A stretch of DNA of 64,000 nt from Bacteroidales bacterium UBA5287 (GTDB lineage Bacteria; Bacteroidota; Bacteroidia; Bacteroidales; Dysgonomonadaceae), in the NCBI GenBank assembly GCA_002411345.1, contig DHSL01000024.1, forward strand, positions 1-64,000. The letters run 5' to 3'. Position numbers and translations under genes: made by a program. The notes under the pieces were generated by a model. That model was not told the DNA's origin. It did no database searches and worked only from the letters and a program-made list of their open reading frames with translations. Every line of letters starts with the position of its first letter. Positions within the stretch are counted from its first letter, which is position 1. This document shows positions 17,949-27,471 of the stretch, piece after piece.

Positions 17949-20279
17949 TTAGTTCAAAGCTATTTCATCGACAAAAACATAAGCAGTTTTTCCTTTGCCC
18001 GGATGCCATTCAGGCATTACAGTTGGTTTCACTGTAATTTTGAAATAACGTGCATTTACCGGTTCTAAATTAACTGTATGTCCAGATATTTCGTACCAAT
18101 GATCTTTATGCGCATCAACAATATCCAGTTTTCCCGCAGGTTTGAATTTTACATTATCATCAGAAGTTTCCACAACAATTTGTGAAGCATCAAAAACCCA
18201 ATCGCCCGTGTTAACGCAAGTCTGCAGTTGTAAAGACGAGATTTCCGCAGGTTCTAATAAATCTATGACAGCCACCAAATCTTTTCCACTAAATCCAATC
18301 CATCTACCAGTGCGATAGTTTGCTTCTTTACCTTTCAATCCATCAGAAAGTAAGCTTGCGCCAGTGTATGTATAATTATCATCCGGTTTAGACAATAAAG
18401 TAATCGGTTTAAAAGTCGATTTGTTTACTGTTACAGATTCAGAAAAGAGAGGTCCCGGTTTTCCATCACGAAAAGCTGCAGCAGTAAGAGTTGCATTCTT
18501 TTTAATATTGAATTTACCTTCATATTTAATTGATTTCTCCGTAGGTTCTGTTCCGTCCAGTGTATAATAAATGGGAGCATTATCAATTGTTGTCATTTCA
18601 ACGTCAAGAGCGTTTGTGTCGTTGTTAGGAGTAAGAGTAACCTGTACGTTGAACACATGTTTCGCATAATTATATCCCATTTGATCATATATTTTGATCA
18701 ATCCCGGCAATCTAGAAAGGAAATCATTATAATTTTTCTTTTCCGGATTAGACCATTGCACTTCGCTAAGTGCAGCGATTCTCGGCATTGTCATATATTC
18801 CACATGTTCAGAAGTCTTTACATATTCAGTCCATAAGTTAGCCTGTGGTCCTAATATGTGTGATTTTTGTTCTTCTGTAAGATCATCCGGTGCCGGTTCA
18901 AAATTATAAACAACTTCGATTGGTAAGTATCCACCAATTGCCAGTGGTTCATTTTTTGTATCATTTGTCTGATAATAATCGAAATAGCAGAAGTTGGTAG
19001 GAGTCATGATCACATCGTGTCCCATTTGAGCAGCTTTGATTCCACCGCCCATTCCTCGCCAAGACATCACTGTAGCATTTGGCGCCAGTTCACCTTCCAG
19101 AATTTCATCCCATCCGATTATGCTTCTTCCTTTATCATTAAGGAATTTTTCAATACGTGCAGTCACATAGCTTTGCAGATAGAATTCTTTTTTATGTTCA
19201 CCATCTTTCAGTCCAAGTTCCTTAATACGTTTTTGGCAATCAGGACATTCTTCCCAGCGAGTTTTTGGGCATTCGTCTCCACCAATATGAATATATTTTG
19301 AAGGGAACAAATCAATAACCTCTGTTAGAACATCTTCAAGGAAAGTGTAAGTCTCTTCTTTTCCTGCGCATAGCACATCATCAAAAACTCCCCAGTTCTT
19401 TTCTACTTCGTAAGGTCCGCCTGTGCAGCCCAATTCGGGATATGCAGCTAATGCAGCCAACATATGTCCCGGTAGATCCACTTCAGGAACAATAGTAATA
19501 AAACGTTTTTGTGCATACGCAACAATTTCTTTTATTTCTTCTTGTGTATAGAAACCACCATGAGGTGTTCCGTCGTATTCGCCCGAGTTTCTGCCAATAA
19601 CAGTCTCGCTTCTTTTTGATCCAATTTCTGTAAGTTTAGGATATTTCTTTATTTCGATTCTCCAGCCCTGATCTTCTGTCAAATGCCAATGAAAAGTATT
19701 GATATTATGTAATGCAAGCATATCAATAAATTTCTTAACAAATTCAGCAGATTGAAAGTGTCTTGCAACATCCAGGTGCATTCCTCTATATCCAAATCGA
19801 GGTTGGTCATTAATAGTAGCCTGAGGATAAGACACTTTTATTTTTTTTCCTATAGGAGTTGCTTTACGCAAAGTTTGAATTCCATAAAAAACGCCAGCTT
19901 CGCTTGAACCAGTGATGTGAATTGTTTTGTCGTCAACAGTAAGTCGATAAGCTTCTGGATTTTCATTTTCCAGTCCAAGTTCCAGAATAATTGCATTTTC
20001 ATCAGTCGCTGTTGTCGTCGCTGTTTTCACTCCAGTAGCATTTTGCAAAAATTCCGTTAGGAATTCAGCATTTTGCTGCATTTTCTCGTTACCCTCAGGG
20101 TAAACAATTTTTGTTGAAGAAGACAAACCAAAAGGCGTACCTTCTGTTGTTGTAACTTCCTGAGGAAGCGGGACAATCTGGTAATTTGCCACTATTGCTT
20201 CTTTAGTTCCAGAGCCATTGCAAGAAAAAAGTAGTCCTGCTGCAGCTAAAGTCATCATAAATTGGCCAATTTTTTTCAT
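17949..20279 (-). CDS. GH20 beta-N-acetylhexosaminidase lipoprotein
   Basis: Encodes 776 aa with lipobox LFSC (Cys20). Residues about 30-150 form the GH20b N-terminal domain. The catalytic barrel follows, with FHWHLTEDQGWR and the catalytic pair GGDE (Asp335-Glu336) of substrate-assisted hexosaminidases. After about residue 535 comes a chitobiase C-terminal-like domain (YYTLDGTEPT), then a discoidin/F5-8C-like carbohydrate-binding domain up to the end. It removes terminal GlcNAc or GalNAc from glycans outside the cytoplasm. It is 33 bp downstream of cutC and probably in its operon. Confidence 0.94.
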   Translation of the reverse strand: MKKIGQFMMTLAAAGLLFSCNGSGTKEAIVANYQIVPLPQEVTTTEGTPFGLSSSTKIVYPEGNEKMQQNAEFLTEFLQNATGVKTATTTATDENAIILELGLENENPEAYRLTVDDKTIHITGSSEAGVFYGIQTLRKATPIGKKIKVSYPQATINDQPRFGYRGMHLDVARHFQSAEFVKKFIDMLALHNINTFHWHLTEDQGWRIEIKKYPKLTEIGSKRSETVIGRNSGEYDGTPHGGFYTQEEIKEIVAYAQKRFITIVPEVDLPGHMLAALAAYPELGCTGGPYEVEKNWGVFDDVLCAGKEETYTFLEDVLTEVIDLFPSKYIHIGGDECPKTRWEECPDCQKRIKELGLKDGEHKKEFYLQSYVTARIEKFLNDKGRSIIGWDEILEGELAPNATVMSWRGMGGGIKAAQMGHDVIMTPTNFCYFDYYQTNDTKNEPLAIGGYLPIEVVYNFEPAPDDLTEEQKSHILGPQANLWTEYVKTSEHVEYMTMPRIAALSEVQWSNPEKKNYNDFLSRLPGLIKIYDQMGYNYAKHVFNVQVTLTPNNDTNALDVEMTTIDNAPIYYTLDGTEPTEKSIKYEGKFNIKKNATLTAAAFRDGKPGPLFSESVTVNKSTFKPITLLSKPDDNYTYTGASLLSDGLKGKEANYRTGRWIGFSGKDLVAVIDLLEPAEISSLQLQTCVNTGDWVFDASQIVVETSDDNVKFKPAGKLDIVDAHKDHWYEISGHTVNLEPVNARYFKITVKPTVMPEWHPGKGKTAYVFVDEIALN

Positions 20280-20312
20280 TCTTTTTTTGTATATTAATTT
20301 AGTAAATCAGTT

Positions 20313-21077
20313 TTAAGCTTTTGGTTGTAACTGAATTAAAGATTTTCTCACCCGTTCTGCGCTAGTCACGAGTTGTTTATATTCATTAATAGTTATATTT
20401 GTTCCCCCCATTGAGACTGCAGGGTTTCTATATTTCATTTCACTTTGCAAAGCAATTCTAGCCGACATATGGAATTCTTTTGCTCCCGTTTCTGTCGCGA
20501 TATGTGCAATATTATCTTCATTCACCCCACTTCCCGGCATGATGATTATTCTACCAGCAGCCATATCCACCAGTTCCTTTAAAAGTGGAAGTCCTTGTTC
20601 AGCTTTAGGTTGTTGTCCCGATGTAAGAATTCGATCACATCCCAATGAAATAATTTTTTCCAGGTTTTCATAAGGATTTCTGCATTTATCAAAAGCTCTA
20701 TGAAATGTAATACTCATATCACCCGCAGCATCAATCAGTTCTTTGTTTCGTTGGATATCCACATCGCCATCAGCAGTCAGGCATCCAATCACAATACCGT
20801 CAGCCCCAATTTTTAGAGCCATCTCAATATCCTTGAGCATTATGCGATGTTCCAGATCAGAGTAAAGAAAATCACCACCTCTTGGTCTGATTATCACATT
20901 CAATTTAATATGCAACAATTCTCTTGCCAGAGAAATATCTCCAAAAGAAGGAGTAGTGCCCCCTTCCGGGATTCCAGCGCAAAGTTCGACACGATAAGCG
21001 CCCCCTTTTTGAGCTTCGATGCAGCTGGCCACTGAGTTAGCACAGATTTCGAGTTTATAGGAATCTGATGTTTCCAT
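20313..21077 (-). CDS. cutC: CutC family protein
   Basis: Encodes 254 aa. Family motifs are LEICANSVASC near the N-terminus, RVELCAGIPEGGTTPS, VIIRPRGGDFLYS, DGIVIGCLTADGDVD, TFHRAFD and ILTSGQQ. It is a TIM-barrel protein historically linked to copper tolerance, though the molecular activity is debated. Upstream lies TATCTTTG on the minus strand (21103-21110), which supports the start. It is followed by the GH20 gene. Confidence 0.93.
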   Translation of the reverse strand: METSDSYKLEICANSVASCIEAQKGGAYRVELCAGIPEGGTTPSFGDISLARELLHIKLNVIIRPRGGDFLYSDLEHRIMLKDIEMALKIGADGIVIGCLTADGDVDIQRNKELIDAAGDMSITFHRAFDKCRNPYENLEKIISLGCDRILTSGQQPKAEQGLPLLKELVDMAAGRIIIMPGSGVNEDNIAHIATETGAKEFHMSARIALQSEMKYRNPAVSMGGTNITINEYKQLVTSAERVRKSLIQLQPKA

Positions 21078-21385
21078 TTTCGATGATTTTTTTTAATATC
21101 TACAAAGATAGTAAATAAATTAATTAATAAAGTGTTAAATAGACAGAATATATAAATTGCAATAATTGTCCTAACTCCCCATTTCAAGATTTATTTCTTT
21201 TTTGTAGAATAATTGAATATAATTAACTAAAATTGCATTATAAAAAAATACATTGTTATTTTTGATCGTTTTTTGATAAACTTTAAATGTTAGTTGACCT
21301 ATTATAACTTACTGACGTAACTGTAACTATAACTATAACCAAAAGTGATAAAGTAATGAACTGTAAATAAATAAGTAATGAGAAA
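21078..21385. other. Divergent intergenic region (308 bp)
   Basis: Lies between cutC and the secreted protein at 21386. It contains the cutC -7 element at 21103-21110 and a TATTTTTG at 21257-21264 that could serve the rightward gene, with ATTG at 21232-21235 as a weak -33. A short hexamer run (TGTAAC TATAAC TATAAC) lies near 21321-21339. No coding frame was recognised. Confidence 0.6.
21103..21110 (-). promoter_or_regulatory. Bacteroidota -7 element for cutC
   Basis: The minus strand reads TATCTTTG, 26 bp before the cutC start. No clear -33 element. Confidence 0.5.
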
Positions 21386-22960
21386 ATGAAATCAATGATT
21401 AGATTATATATTCGTATATTACTTTTTCTTGTACTGTTATTAGTTGGAAGAGTAAACGCTCAAACAAGCATATCTCCCGATGAAATTAAATTTGTACGTC
21501 AGGGAGTTCGAAGGTTTATCTTCGATGAAAATCAGAAAATTCCTTTGGCCAGTTTAAATCCAGGGGAATTAATCGGAATGTCCGCTATGCATCCGACTAC
21601 ATTATATTCCGGAATTTATCCGGATGTTCAGTTAAAAAATGATCAATTATTTATTCAATCCGACAAAGAATCTCAGGCTTCTATATGGTTTGGCGGTTTT
21701 AATCCTTTTGCTGTTTATATTATAGATATAGACATGTTAAGCGGTCATGGTGAAGTAGGATATGAGTTTTCCAATCCTGAAAAAACAGAACAGTTTTTTA
21801 TTACCATCAGTCATAATGGAAAAGAGATACTTGATGTTAATCAAAAGTACGTGAAAGAATCAAATACGGTTGTTAACCAGTCTATTTTCAACAAAGGAAG
21901 AGGTAAATATAATATAGAGAAAAGAATCATTCTTCAAATGCTTGGAAGCGGGTTTACGCTGTTCGTACAAAAAGATGGTTTGCCGGAACCAATTGCTCAA
22001 TCAGATTTTGCCTCGTTTATTGATTTGCGAAAAAAGCAGTATATAAACTCTTTTCAGTCAAATTTATATTTTTCGATAAATAAAGGTCTTTTGGCAATCG
22101 ACAAAATTGAATCAGCGTTAAGTTCAGGAATGGGTCTCGCCGATATTCGTGCCATTACTTATGAAGATGGAGAACCTTTGCTCGATCAAGGACGATTGTG
22201 GTATACGATGACTATTCGTGGTCGTGCGTTACCTCATCATATTCAAGGCGTTTTCAGTCTGAATCCAACCGTTTTTGACCTACGTTTTGAAGGGATCATT
22301 TTATTTGACCGCAACGATGGATTACTCCGCAACGAAGTAGCATCTCATATCTTTTTCGATCGGAATGAAAAATGCTGGCGAGGTCTAACTACCGGGTTCA
22401 GTGCGTATGCTAATCCCGAAGAAAAAAAACAATTACTTGCTATTGAAAGTAAAAAAGATCCCCGTTTTGGTATTTCTATAATGAACGCAACTCCGATGGG
22501 AATGATTGGAGATTATGAAGACCCTCATATTTTATTCGATTCAGATGTCCAAAAATGGCGGTTACTTGCCTGTGAAAATATAAATGGATACAAAGCAATT
22601 ATGCTTGAGTCACCAGAGTGGAATAAAAACTATCATCGAATAGCCGGTCCTGTAAAGTACAACTCAACCGGCACCTCGATACAGCGAATTGGTGACAAAC
22701 GATATTGTTTTTCAGGAAGTGAAGACAGAAAAATTCACATTTACACCTATCCAGAACTTACTGATGCAGGCATTCTCAATATGGATTTGCCGCCTTGGGA
22801 CAAAACATCCGGAACAAGAATATGGCCCAATATTGTTCAGTTGCCAGAAGGTTATCCGTTTAGGTATGTATCACTTATGATGGATCGTTTCAATTATCCC
22901 AATATTAGCGGTCCCAACTGGACTTATGGTGCATTATACTTGTATCATGGATATGAATAA
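21386..22960 (+). CDS. Secreted protein, possible C-terminal beta-propeller, unknown function
   Basis: Encodes 524 aa with a signal peptide ending VNAQ near residue 26. The N-terminal 230 residues look like beta-sandwich sequence. The second half has repeated short segments (LFDSDVQKWRLLAC, IFFDRNEKCWRGLT, GDKRYCFSGSEDRKIHIY). These resemble blades of the five-bladed propellers of GH43/GH32/GH130-type enzymes, with the GDYEDPHILFD segment resembling an active-site strand. I cannot place it in a named family. It is followed 86 bp later by the nucleoside hydrolase. A glycan-processing role is a guess. Confidence 0.5.
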   Translation: MKSMIRLYIRILLFLVLLLVGRVNAQTSISPDEIKFVRQGVRRFIFDENQKIPLASLNPGELIGMSAMHPTTLYSGIYPDVQLKNDQLFIQSDKESQASIWFGGFNPFAVYIIDIDMLSGHGEVGYEFSNPEKTEQFFITISHNGKEILDVNQKYVKESNTVVNQSIFNKGRGKYNIEKRIILQMLGSGFTLFVQKDGLPEPIAQSDFASFIDLRKKQYINSFQSNLYFSINKGLLAIDKIESALSSGMGLADIRAITYEDGEPLLDQGRLWYTMTIRGRALPHHIQGVFSLNPTVFDLRFEGIILFDRNDGLLRNEVASHIFFDRNEKCWRGLTTGFSAYANPEEKKQLLAIESKKDPRFGISIMNATPMGMIGDYEDPHILFDSDVQKWRLLACENINGYKAIMLESPEWNKNYHRIAGPVKYNSTGTSIQRIGDKRYCFSGSEDRKIHIYTYPELTDAGILNMDLPPWDKTSGTRIWPNIVQLPEGYPFRYVSLMMDRFNYPNISGPNWTYGALYLYHGYE

Positions 22961-23046
22961 ACACAATTCAGTTAATCCTAAGATGACTCAGAATTCACCA
23001 GAGTATTTTTTTTCTAAATCATTATTACAATCAAATATCTATTGTT

Positions 23047-24054
23047 ATGAAAATTTTGAAATTTATATTATTTGCAGGACTCATGTTTATTTTCTGTTCG
23101 AGTGTATATAACAGAGAAGCTAAATCAGAGTTGTTACCAGTTATTTTCGATACCGATTTAGGAAATGATGTTGACGATGTTTTAGCATTACAGATGCTGT
23201 TCAATTATGAAAAAGCAGGAAAGATTAATATTCTTGGGATAACCATTGGGAAATGCAATCCATATACAGCGCAGTATCTTGATGGCTATTGTCGTTTTAA
23301 CAACAGAGGTGAAATCCCATTAGGCTATGCTTATAATGGTGTAAATCCTGAAGATAGTAAATTTGTACGCACCACTTTGGACACAATTATTGAAGGGAGA
23401 AAGATATTAAAGCCTAAGCGAGGTCTCAGTGACCGATTGCCAGAGGGATACAAGCTGTTGCGCAAACTCTTGGCATCTCAAAAAGATCATTCTGTCATAT
23501 TTATTGCTGTAGGCCCTGAAACCAATTTGAAAAGGTTATTAGAATCTCAACCAGACGAATATAGCAAGTTAAGTGGAAGAGAACTAATTGCGAAGAAAGT
23601 AAAATTATTATCCGTTATGGGTGGTTTGTATAACAATGAGCAAGATTTTGCCGAATTTAATATTGTTCAAGATTTGGAAGCCTCTCAAAAAGTCTTTGCT
23701 GAATGGCCAACTGAGATAGTAGCCAGTGGTTGGGAAATAGGCAGTAAACTATTATATCCACATCAGAGTATATTAAATGATTTCAAATTCGATCATCCAC
23801 TTAGTATATCTTATAAGACATATCTAAAGATGCCCTATGACAGAGAGACTTGGGATTTAACATCCGTGTTATATGCTATTGAGCCAGAGAAGTCCTATTT
23901 TGATTTGTCGCCAAGCGGTACTGTTGAAATAGACAAAGCAGGTAAAAGCATATTTACTTCAAATGAAAACGGTAAACATCGTTATTTATCAATCTCTGGA
24001 GATAATATTGAAACTACTCTTAATGCATTAGTAAAACAAGTAACAGGAAAATAA
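23047..24054 (+). CDS. Exported inosine/uridine-preferring nucleoside hydrolase family protein
   Basis: Encodes 335 aa. An N-terminal hydrophobic signal with a possible lipobox (FIFC, Cys17) is followed by IFDTDLGNDVDDVL, the Asp-rich calcium-binding signature of the IUNH fold (Asp35, Asp37, Asp43, Asp44). Later come VAVGP-like FIAVGPETNL and VMGGLY segments, and FNIVQDLEA corresponds to the N/D ligand motif EFN. It would cleave the N-glycosidic bond of ribonucleosides. Export is unusual compared with the cytosolic prototypes but frequent in Bacteroidota. The true substrate may differ. Confidence 0.85.
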   Translation: MKILKFILFAGLMFIFCSSVYNREAKSELLPVIFDTDLGNDVDDVLALQMLFNYEKAGKINILGITIGKCNPYTAQYLDGYCRFNNRGEIPLGYAYNGVNPEDSKFVRTTLDTIIEGRKILKPKRGLSDRLPEGYKLLRKLLASQKDHSVIFIAVGPETNLKRLLESQPDEYSKLSGRELIAKKVKLLSVMGGLYNNEQDFAEFNIVQDLEASQKVFAEWPTEIVASGWEIGSKLLYPHQSILNDFKFDHPLSISYKTYLKMPYDRETWDLTSVLYAIEPEKSYFDLSPSGTVEIDKAGKSIFTSNENGKHRYLSISGDNIETTLNALVKQVTGK

Positions 24055-24075
24055 ATATAAGGTTGTGTATAACCA

Positions 24076-24146
24076 GATTAATCACTATTTCACTTGTGGC
24101 TTAAAAACAATGATTGCTATTATTGTCAGTGAAATAGTGATTAATC
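24076..24146. terminator. Perfect 19-bp inverted repeat at convergent gene ends
   Basis: Arms 24076-24094 and 24128-24146 are exact reverse complements with 33 bp between. The left arm covers the MFS stop codon and the right arm lies inside its last codons. It sits just after the nucleoside hydrolase stop, so it could terminate that gene. No T-run follows. Confidence 0.6.
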
Positions 24147-25308
24147 CTCCGTAAAGAAATGAGTAATTTGGAAAAGTTGTTCCCAAGAACCCCGCAAATG
24201 GATAAGCGATGAACCACCACAAGTGTGAAAATGCAAAATGAGCCCCATAAACTTTAGCCTGATTGTTTCTAGTAATATTTTCGCCAATCAAAGTTTCAGA
24301 AGGTAAATCGGCAAGAGTTTGTCCCACTCCCGCAAAAACCCATAAGAACAATAACCCGTTGAAAGAAGCAAAGTTGGCGAAACACACAGCGATGCCAATT
24401 AGTAAAGCTCCGCCAATCAGAGATTTAGCACGAGTTTTTGTTCTATCTAAACTACCTAGTAAGAAAGCTGTTATTGCACCACCTACTCCAAAGAGCGCCA
24501 TTATAAGTCCGTAATGAGAATCATCCAGTCCCATTGAATTCTTTACCAATCCCACTGTATTTACCAGTACCAATCCACCTGCAATAGCAGCAACGAACTC
24601 CATACTCAATGAAAAGCGTAGAATTTTGTTTCCAAAAAGCGATTGAATACCATTTATAACGCTATTCCATCCATCTTTAAAATTCCCTTTATTGATTACA
24701 ACACCTTTTTGCAATTCATTTGCAGAGATAGTTAATATGATTGTGATACCCAATAAAATCATGAATGCACTAACCAGAAACAATTGTTTAGCGCCTAACC
24801 AAACGGCAAATATGCCCGCCAAAGCCGGTCCAAATACACTAAGCATTTGAAAGGCAGCCATTGAGAATCCATTAGCCTCCCTATACTCATTTTTTGGAAC
24901 TATTTGTGGAATAATAGCCCGATAAGTAGGTGTAAAAAATGCAGCAGCCACGTTCAGTAAAAAAATCAGTACATATAATTGCCATTCAGTATTTATAAAA
25001 ATAATCAGACATAGAACGATTACCCTGAATCCTTGTGTAATTAAGAGAATACTTTTTCTTTTGAAACGTTCAGAGACCACCCCTGCAAACGGTCCAAAAA
25101 ATATGTACGCCGCCACACGTAATGTGAGAGCAGTAGCCAGTATTACAGCAGATTTTTCAGGATTAACAGAATAAGACACCAATGCCAGTCCCAGCCAAGT
25201 AAAAGCATCTCCAAAAAGGCTTGCAGTCTGAGACAAAAAGAGTTTTGCAAAAGTTTTATTTTTTAATGTTCTGAGAGGTTGAATAAGAATTCTACTATAT
25301 TTGTTCAT
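24085..25308 (-). CDS. Major facilitator superfamily transporter
   Basis: Encodes 407 aa with about 12 hydrophobic segments. An MFS loop motif, GPFAGVVSERFKRKSIL, follows the second helix (A-loop, G-x-x-x-D/E-R-x-x-R-K/R). Closest in style to the multidrug/enterobactin-exporter-like (MFS_3) group. The substrate is not predictable. The coding end overlaps the inverted repeat at 24076-24146. A good minus-strand promoter lies at 25334-25362. Confidence 0.85.
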   Translation of the reverse strand: MNKYSRILIQPLRTLKNKTFAKLFLSQTASLFGDAFTWLGLALVSYSVNPEKSAVILATALTLRVAAYIFFGPFAGVVSERFKRKSILLITQGFRVIVLCLIIFINTEWQLYVLIFLLNVAAAFFTPTYRAIIPQIVPKNEYREANGFSMAAFQMLSVFGPALAGIFAVWLGAKQLFLVSAFMILLGITIILTISANELQKGVVINKGNFKDGWNSVINGIQSLFGNKILRFSLSMEFVAAIAGGLVLVNTVGLVKNSMGLDDSHYGLIMALFGVGGAITAFLLGSLDRTKTRAKSLIGGALLIGIAVCFANFASFNGLLFLWVFAGVGQTLADLPSETLIGENITRNNQAKVYGAHFAFSHLWWFIAYPFAGFLGTTFPNYSFLYGGLITISLTIIAIIVFKPQVK

Positions 25309-25333
25309 TCTGAATTATCATATTTCTTAGGTA

Positions 25334-25362
25334 CAAAGTTATTACTTTTGAATTTATACAAA
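25334..25362 (-). promoter_or_regulatory. Bacteroidota promoter for the MFS gene
   Basis: On the minus strand TTTG (25359-25362), 17 bp, then TAACTTTG (25334-25341). This fits the -33/-7 consensus. It ends 25 bp before the start codon. Confidence 0.6.
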
Positions 25363-25437
25363 AAGTAATACTGTTTTGATCAGTCACATTTGATAAACAC
25401 ATCTTGATTGATCCAACTAAGATTTTGAATCCAGGTA

Positions 25438-26382
25438 TTATTTAATATAAAGAATAGCTATCAATGATAAAACAGATATAAATACCCACAATAAAATTCC
25501 TTGTATTAATGGTTTTATTCCAATTGCTTTTAGTGCCTCTTTTGAGAGTCCTGCACCAATTAAGAACAAGGTAAGCGTAAGTCCACGTTTTGCAATATAA
25601 ACAATAACAGCGCTAATAGATTCAATATTTGGAACAAAAGTGTTTATGACCATTGCCAAGACATAAAGAAATATGAAATACGGAATAGCTATTTTGTTAC
25701 CATTTTTTTTATAGTAGAACGCTGTGATCAAAGAAACAGGAATGATCCAAAGTGCACGTTCCAGTTTGACTGTTGTCGCAATTTTGAGAGCCTCATCACC
25801 ATATTTCTGAGCCGCGCCTACAACGGAGCTTGTGTCATGAATAGCGATTGCCGACCAAAAGCCGAATTGTTCCTGAGTCATATTCAGGAGTTCCCCAATT
25901 ACCGGGAAGATGAATAAAGCCAAAGAATTCAGCACAAATATAATTCCCAAAGAAACAGAAGTTTCGTTTTCATTTGCGTCTATTACCGGTGTCATTGCTG
26001 CGATAGCGCTACCTCCGCAGATTGCAGTACCAGTTGATATTAATATGCTTGTTTTTTTTGGAGTAGATAATATTTTCCCCAGAAAAAGGCCCACAAAAAT
26101 TGTAGTAAATATGCTTATTACTGTAAAAACAACCCCTTCTTTTCCAACTTCTGCAGCCTCATAAATATTCAAGCCAAATCCCAGTCCCACAACCGATGCC
26201 TGCAGTAAATATTTTACAGCCTTTTTATTAAAATTTGGGAATGGATGACCAATAGTAAATGATAGTATAAAACCTGTGAGTAAAGCAACAGGAGCTTGAA
26301 TAAAAGGGCATAAACACAATAAGGCAGCGACAATGAAAACGCTTTTCCTTAAAACAACTTTTTTTGATTTTACAGACATCAT
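25438..26382 (-). CDS. YeiH-family (UPF0324) putative sulfate/anion exporter
   Basis: Encodes 314 aa with about nine hydrophobic segments. The family signature ILISTGTAICGGSAIAA lies near residues 110-126, and a conserved AIHDTSSVVGAA motif near 178-190. Family members are inner membrane proteins described as putative sulfate exporters. The start is MMS or the next Met. It follows the LysR gene by 60 bp on the same strand, an association seen also for yeiH/yeiE in enterobacteria. Confidence 0.88.
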   Translation of the reverse strand: MMSVKSKKVVLRKSVFIVAALLCLCPFIQAPVALLTGFILSFTIGHPFPNFNKKAVKYLLQASVVGLGFGLNIYEAAEVGKEGVVFTVISIFTTIFVGLFLGKILSTPKKTSILISTGTAICGGSAIAAMTPVIDANENETSVSLGIIFVLNSLALFIFPVIGELLNMTQEQFGFWSAIAIHDTSSVVGAAQKYGDEALKIATTVKLERALWIIPVSLITAFYYKKNGNKIAIPYFIFLYVLAMVINTFVPNIESISAVIVYIAKRGLTLTLFLIGAGLSKEALKAIGIKPLIQGILLWVFISVLSLIAILYIK

Positions 26383-26442
26383 AAATTAATATTTTGCCTG
26401 CAAAGATCATATAAAAAAGTCCAACGTGTATATCAAAAAATG

Positions 26443-27348
26443 TTATAGTCCATAACCTCTGGTTATAATCTTTTGTGTAAAATTCATAAACATTTCCGGC
26501 AATCCAGATAACTGTCCATGTGGGTGTATAAAATAAAAGATACGATTAATTTCAAGATCATCGATATCAATAATTTTAAATTCGCCATTTGCTATTTCTT
26601 TTGCAACAGCGTTAACCGATATCAATCCCATTGAATTTGAGTAAGCCAAGTAAGATTTGATGCTTTCTGTACTTCCCAAGTGCAAGACAATATTCATATC
26701 CGTAAGTTTAATATCATGTTCTTTCAGTTTTTCAGCAATCACTTCAAGGCTTCCCGAACCCTCTTCGCGCAGTACCAAAGGTATCTTTTTCAGTTCATCA
26801 ATACTTATTTCATCCTTTTGAGAAAGAGGTTGTGACGTGTGTACAATTGCCACAATTTCATCTTTAAGAAATGGAATATATTTTATTAAATTATTTTTTG
26901 AAGAACCTTCAACAATAGCGATATCAATTTCGTTTTTGAGTAAAGCATTTTCAATTTTCTCCGTGTTATCGTTCAATAAAGAAAGTTCAATATCTTTGTT
27001 TTCTTCATGAAATTGAGCAAGAACAGAAGGAATAATATATTGTCCGATTGTTGTGCTTGCTCCAATTTTCAAACTACCCGAATATTTTCTTTTTAAAGAC
27101 CCCAGATTAAACAACAATTCTTTCTCTAATTTCAGTACAGATTCAGCGTAATCAAAAACAATCCTACCCGCATCAGTCATTCTTACCTTACCTGCTATTC
27201 TGTCGAATAATTTAATATCCAATTCAATTTCCAGTTCTTTAATATTTTTGCTTACAGCTGGTTGTGAAATATACAACAATTCAGCAGCCTTAGAAAAGTT
27301 AAGATTCATTGCAACTGTATGAAACACCTTTAAACGGAAATTTGACAT
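26443..27348 (-). CDS. LysR-family transcriptional regulator
   Basis: Encodes 301 aa from the ATG at 27348. This start is chosen because family members begin just before the winged helix (FRLKVFHTVAMNLNFSKAA). The extra 12 residues of the longer frame are not conserved. The helix-turn-helix is in residues 17-36 (LLYISQPAVSKNIKELE), and the effector-binding domain starts near residue 88 (LKIGASTTIGQYIIP). It probably controls the adjacent yeiH-like gene. The inducer is unknown; the enterobacterial analogue senses sulfite or cysteine-related signals, which may not carry over. Confidence 0.9.
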   Translation of the reverse strand: MSNFRLKVFHTVAMNLNFSKAAELLYISQPAVSKNIKELEIELDIKLFDRIAGKVRMTDAGRIVFDYAESVLKLEKELLFNLGSLKRKYSGSLKIGASTTIGQYIIPSVLAQFHEENKDIELSLLNDNTEKIENALLKNEIDIAIVEGSSKNNLIKYIPFLKDEIVAIVHTSQPLSQKDEISIDELKKIPLVLREEGSGSLEVIAEKLKEHDIKLTDMNIVLHLGSTESIKSYLAYSNSMGLISVNAVAKEIANGEFKIIDIDDLEINRIFYFIHPHGQLSGLPEMFMNFTQKIITRGYGL

Positions 27349-27471
27349 AACTATATTATTAATTTTACAAGCTTGAATATTCAACTCAATAGTCGAGAGG
27401 AAAAGTTCAAAATTAAAGAAAAAAGATTATAAAAAAGAAAATCCAAAAAAAAATGAAGAATTGATGATTTA

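Noticed and set aside
21316..21340. Short hexamer run (TGTAAC/TATAAC) that might be a tandem-repeat switch.
   Set aside because: Only about three imperfect units; too short and too far from a promoter element to support phase variation.
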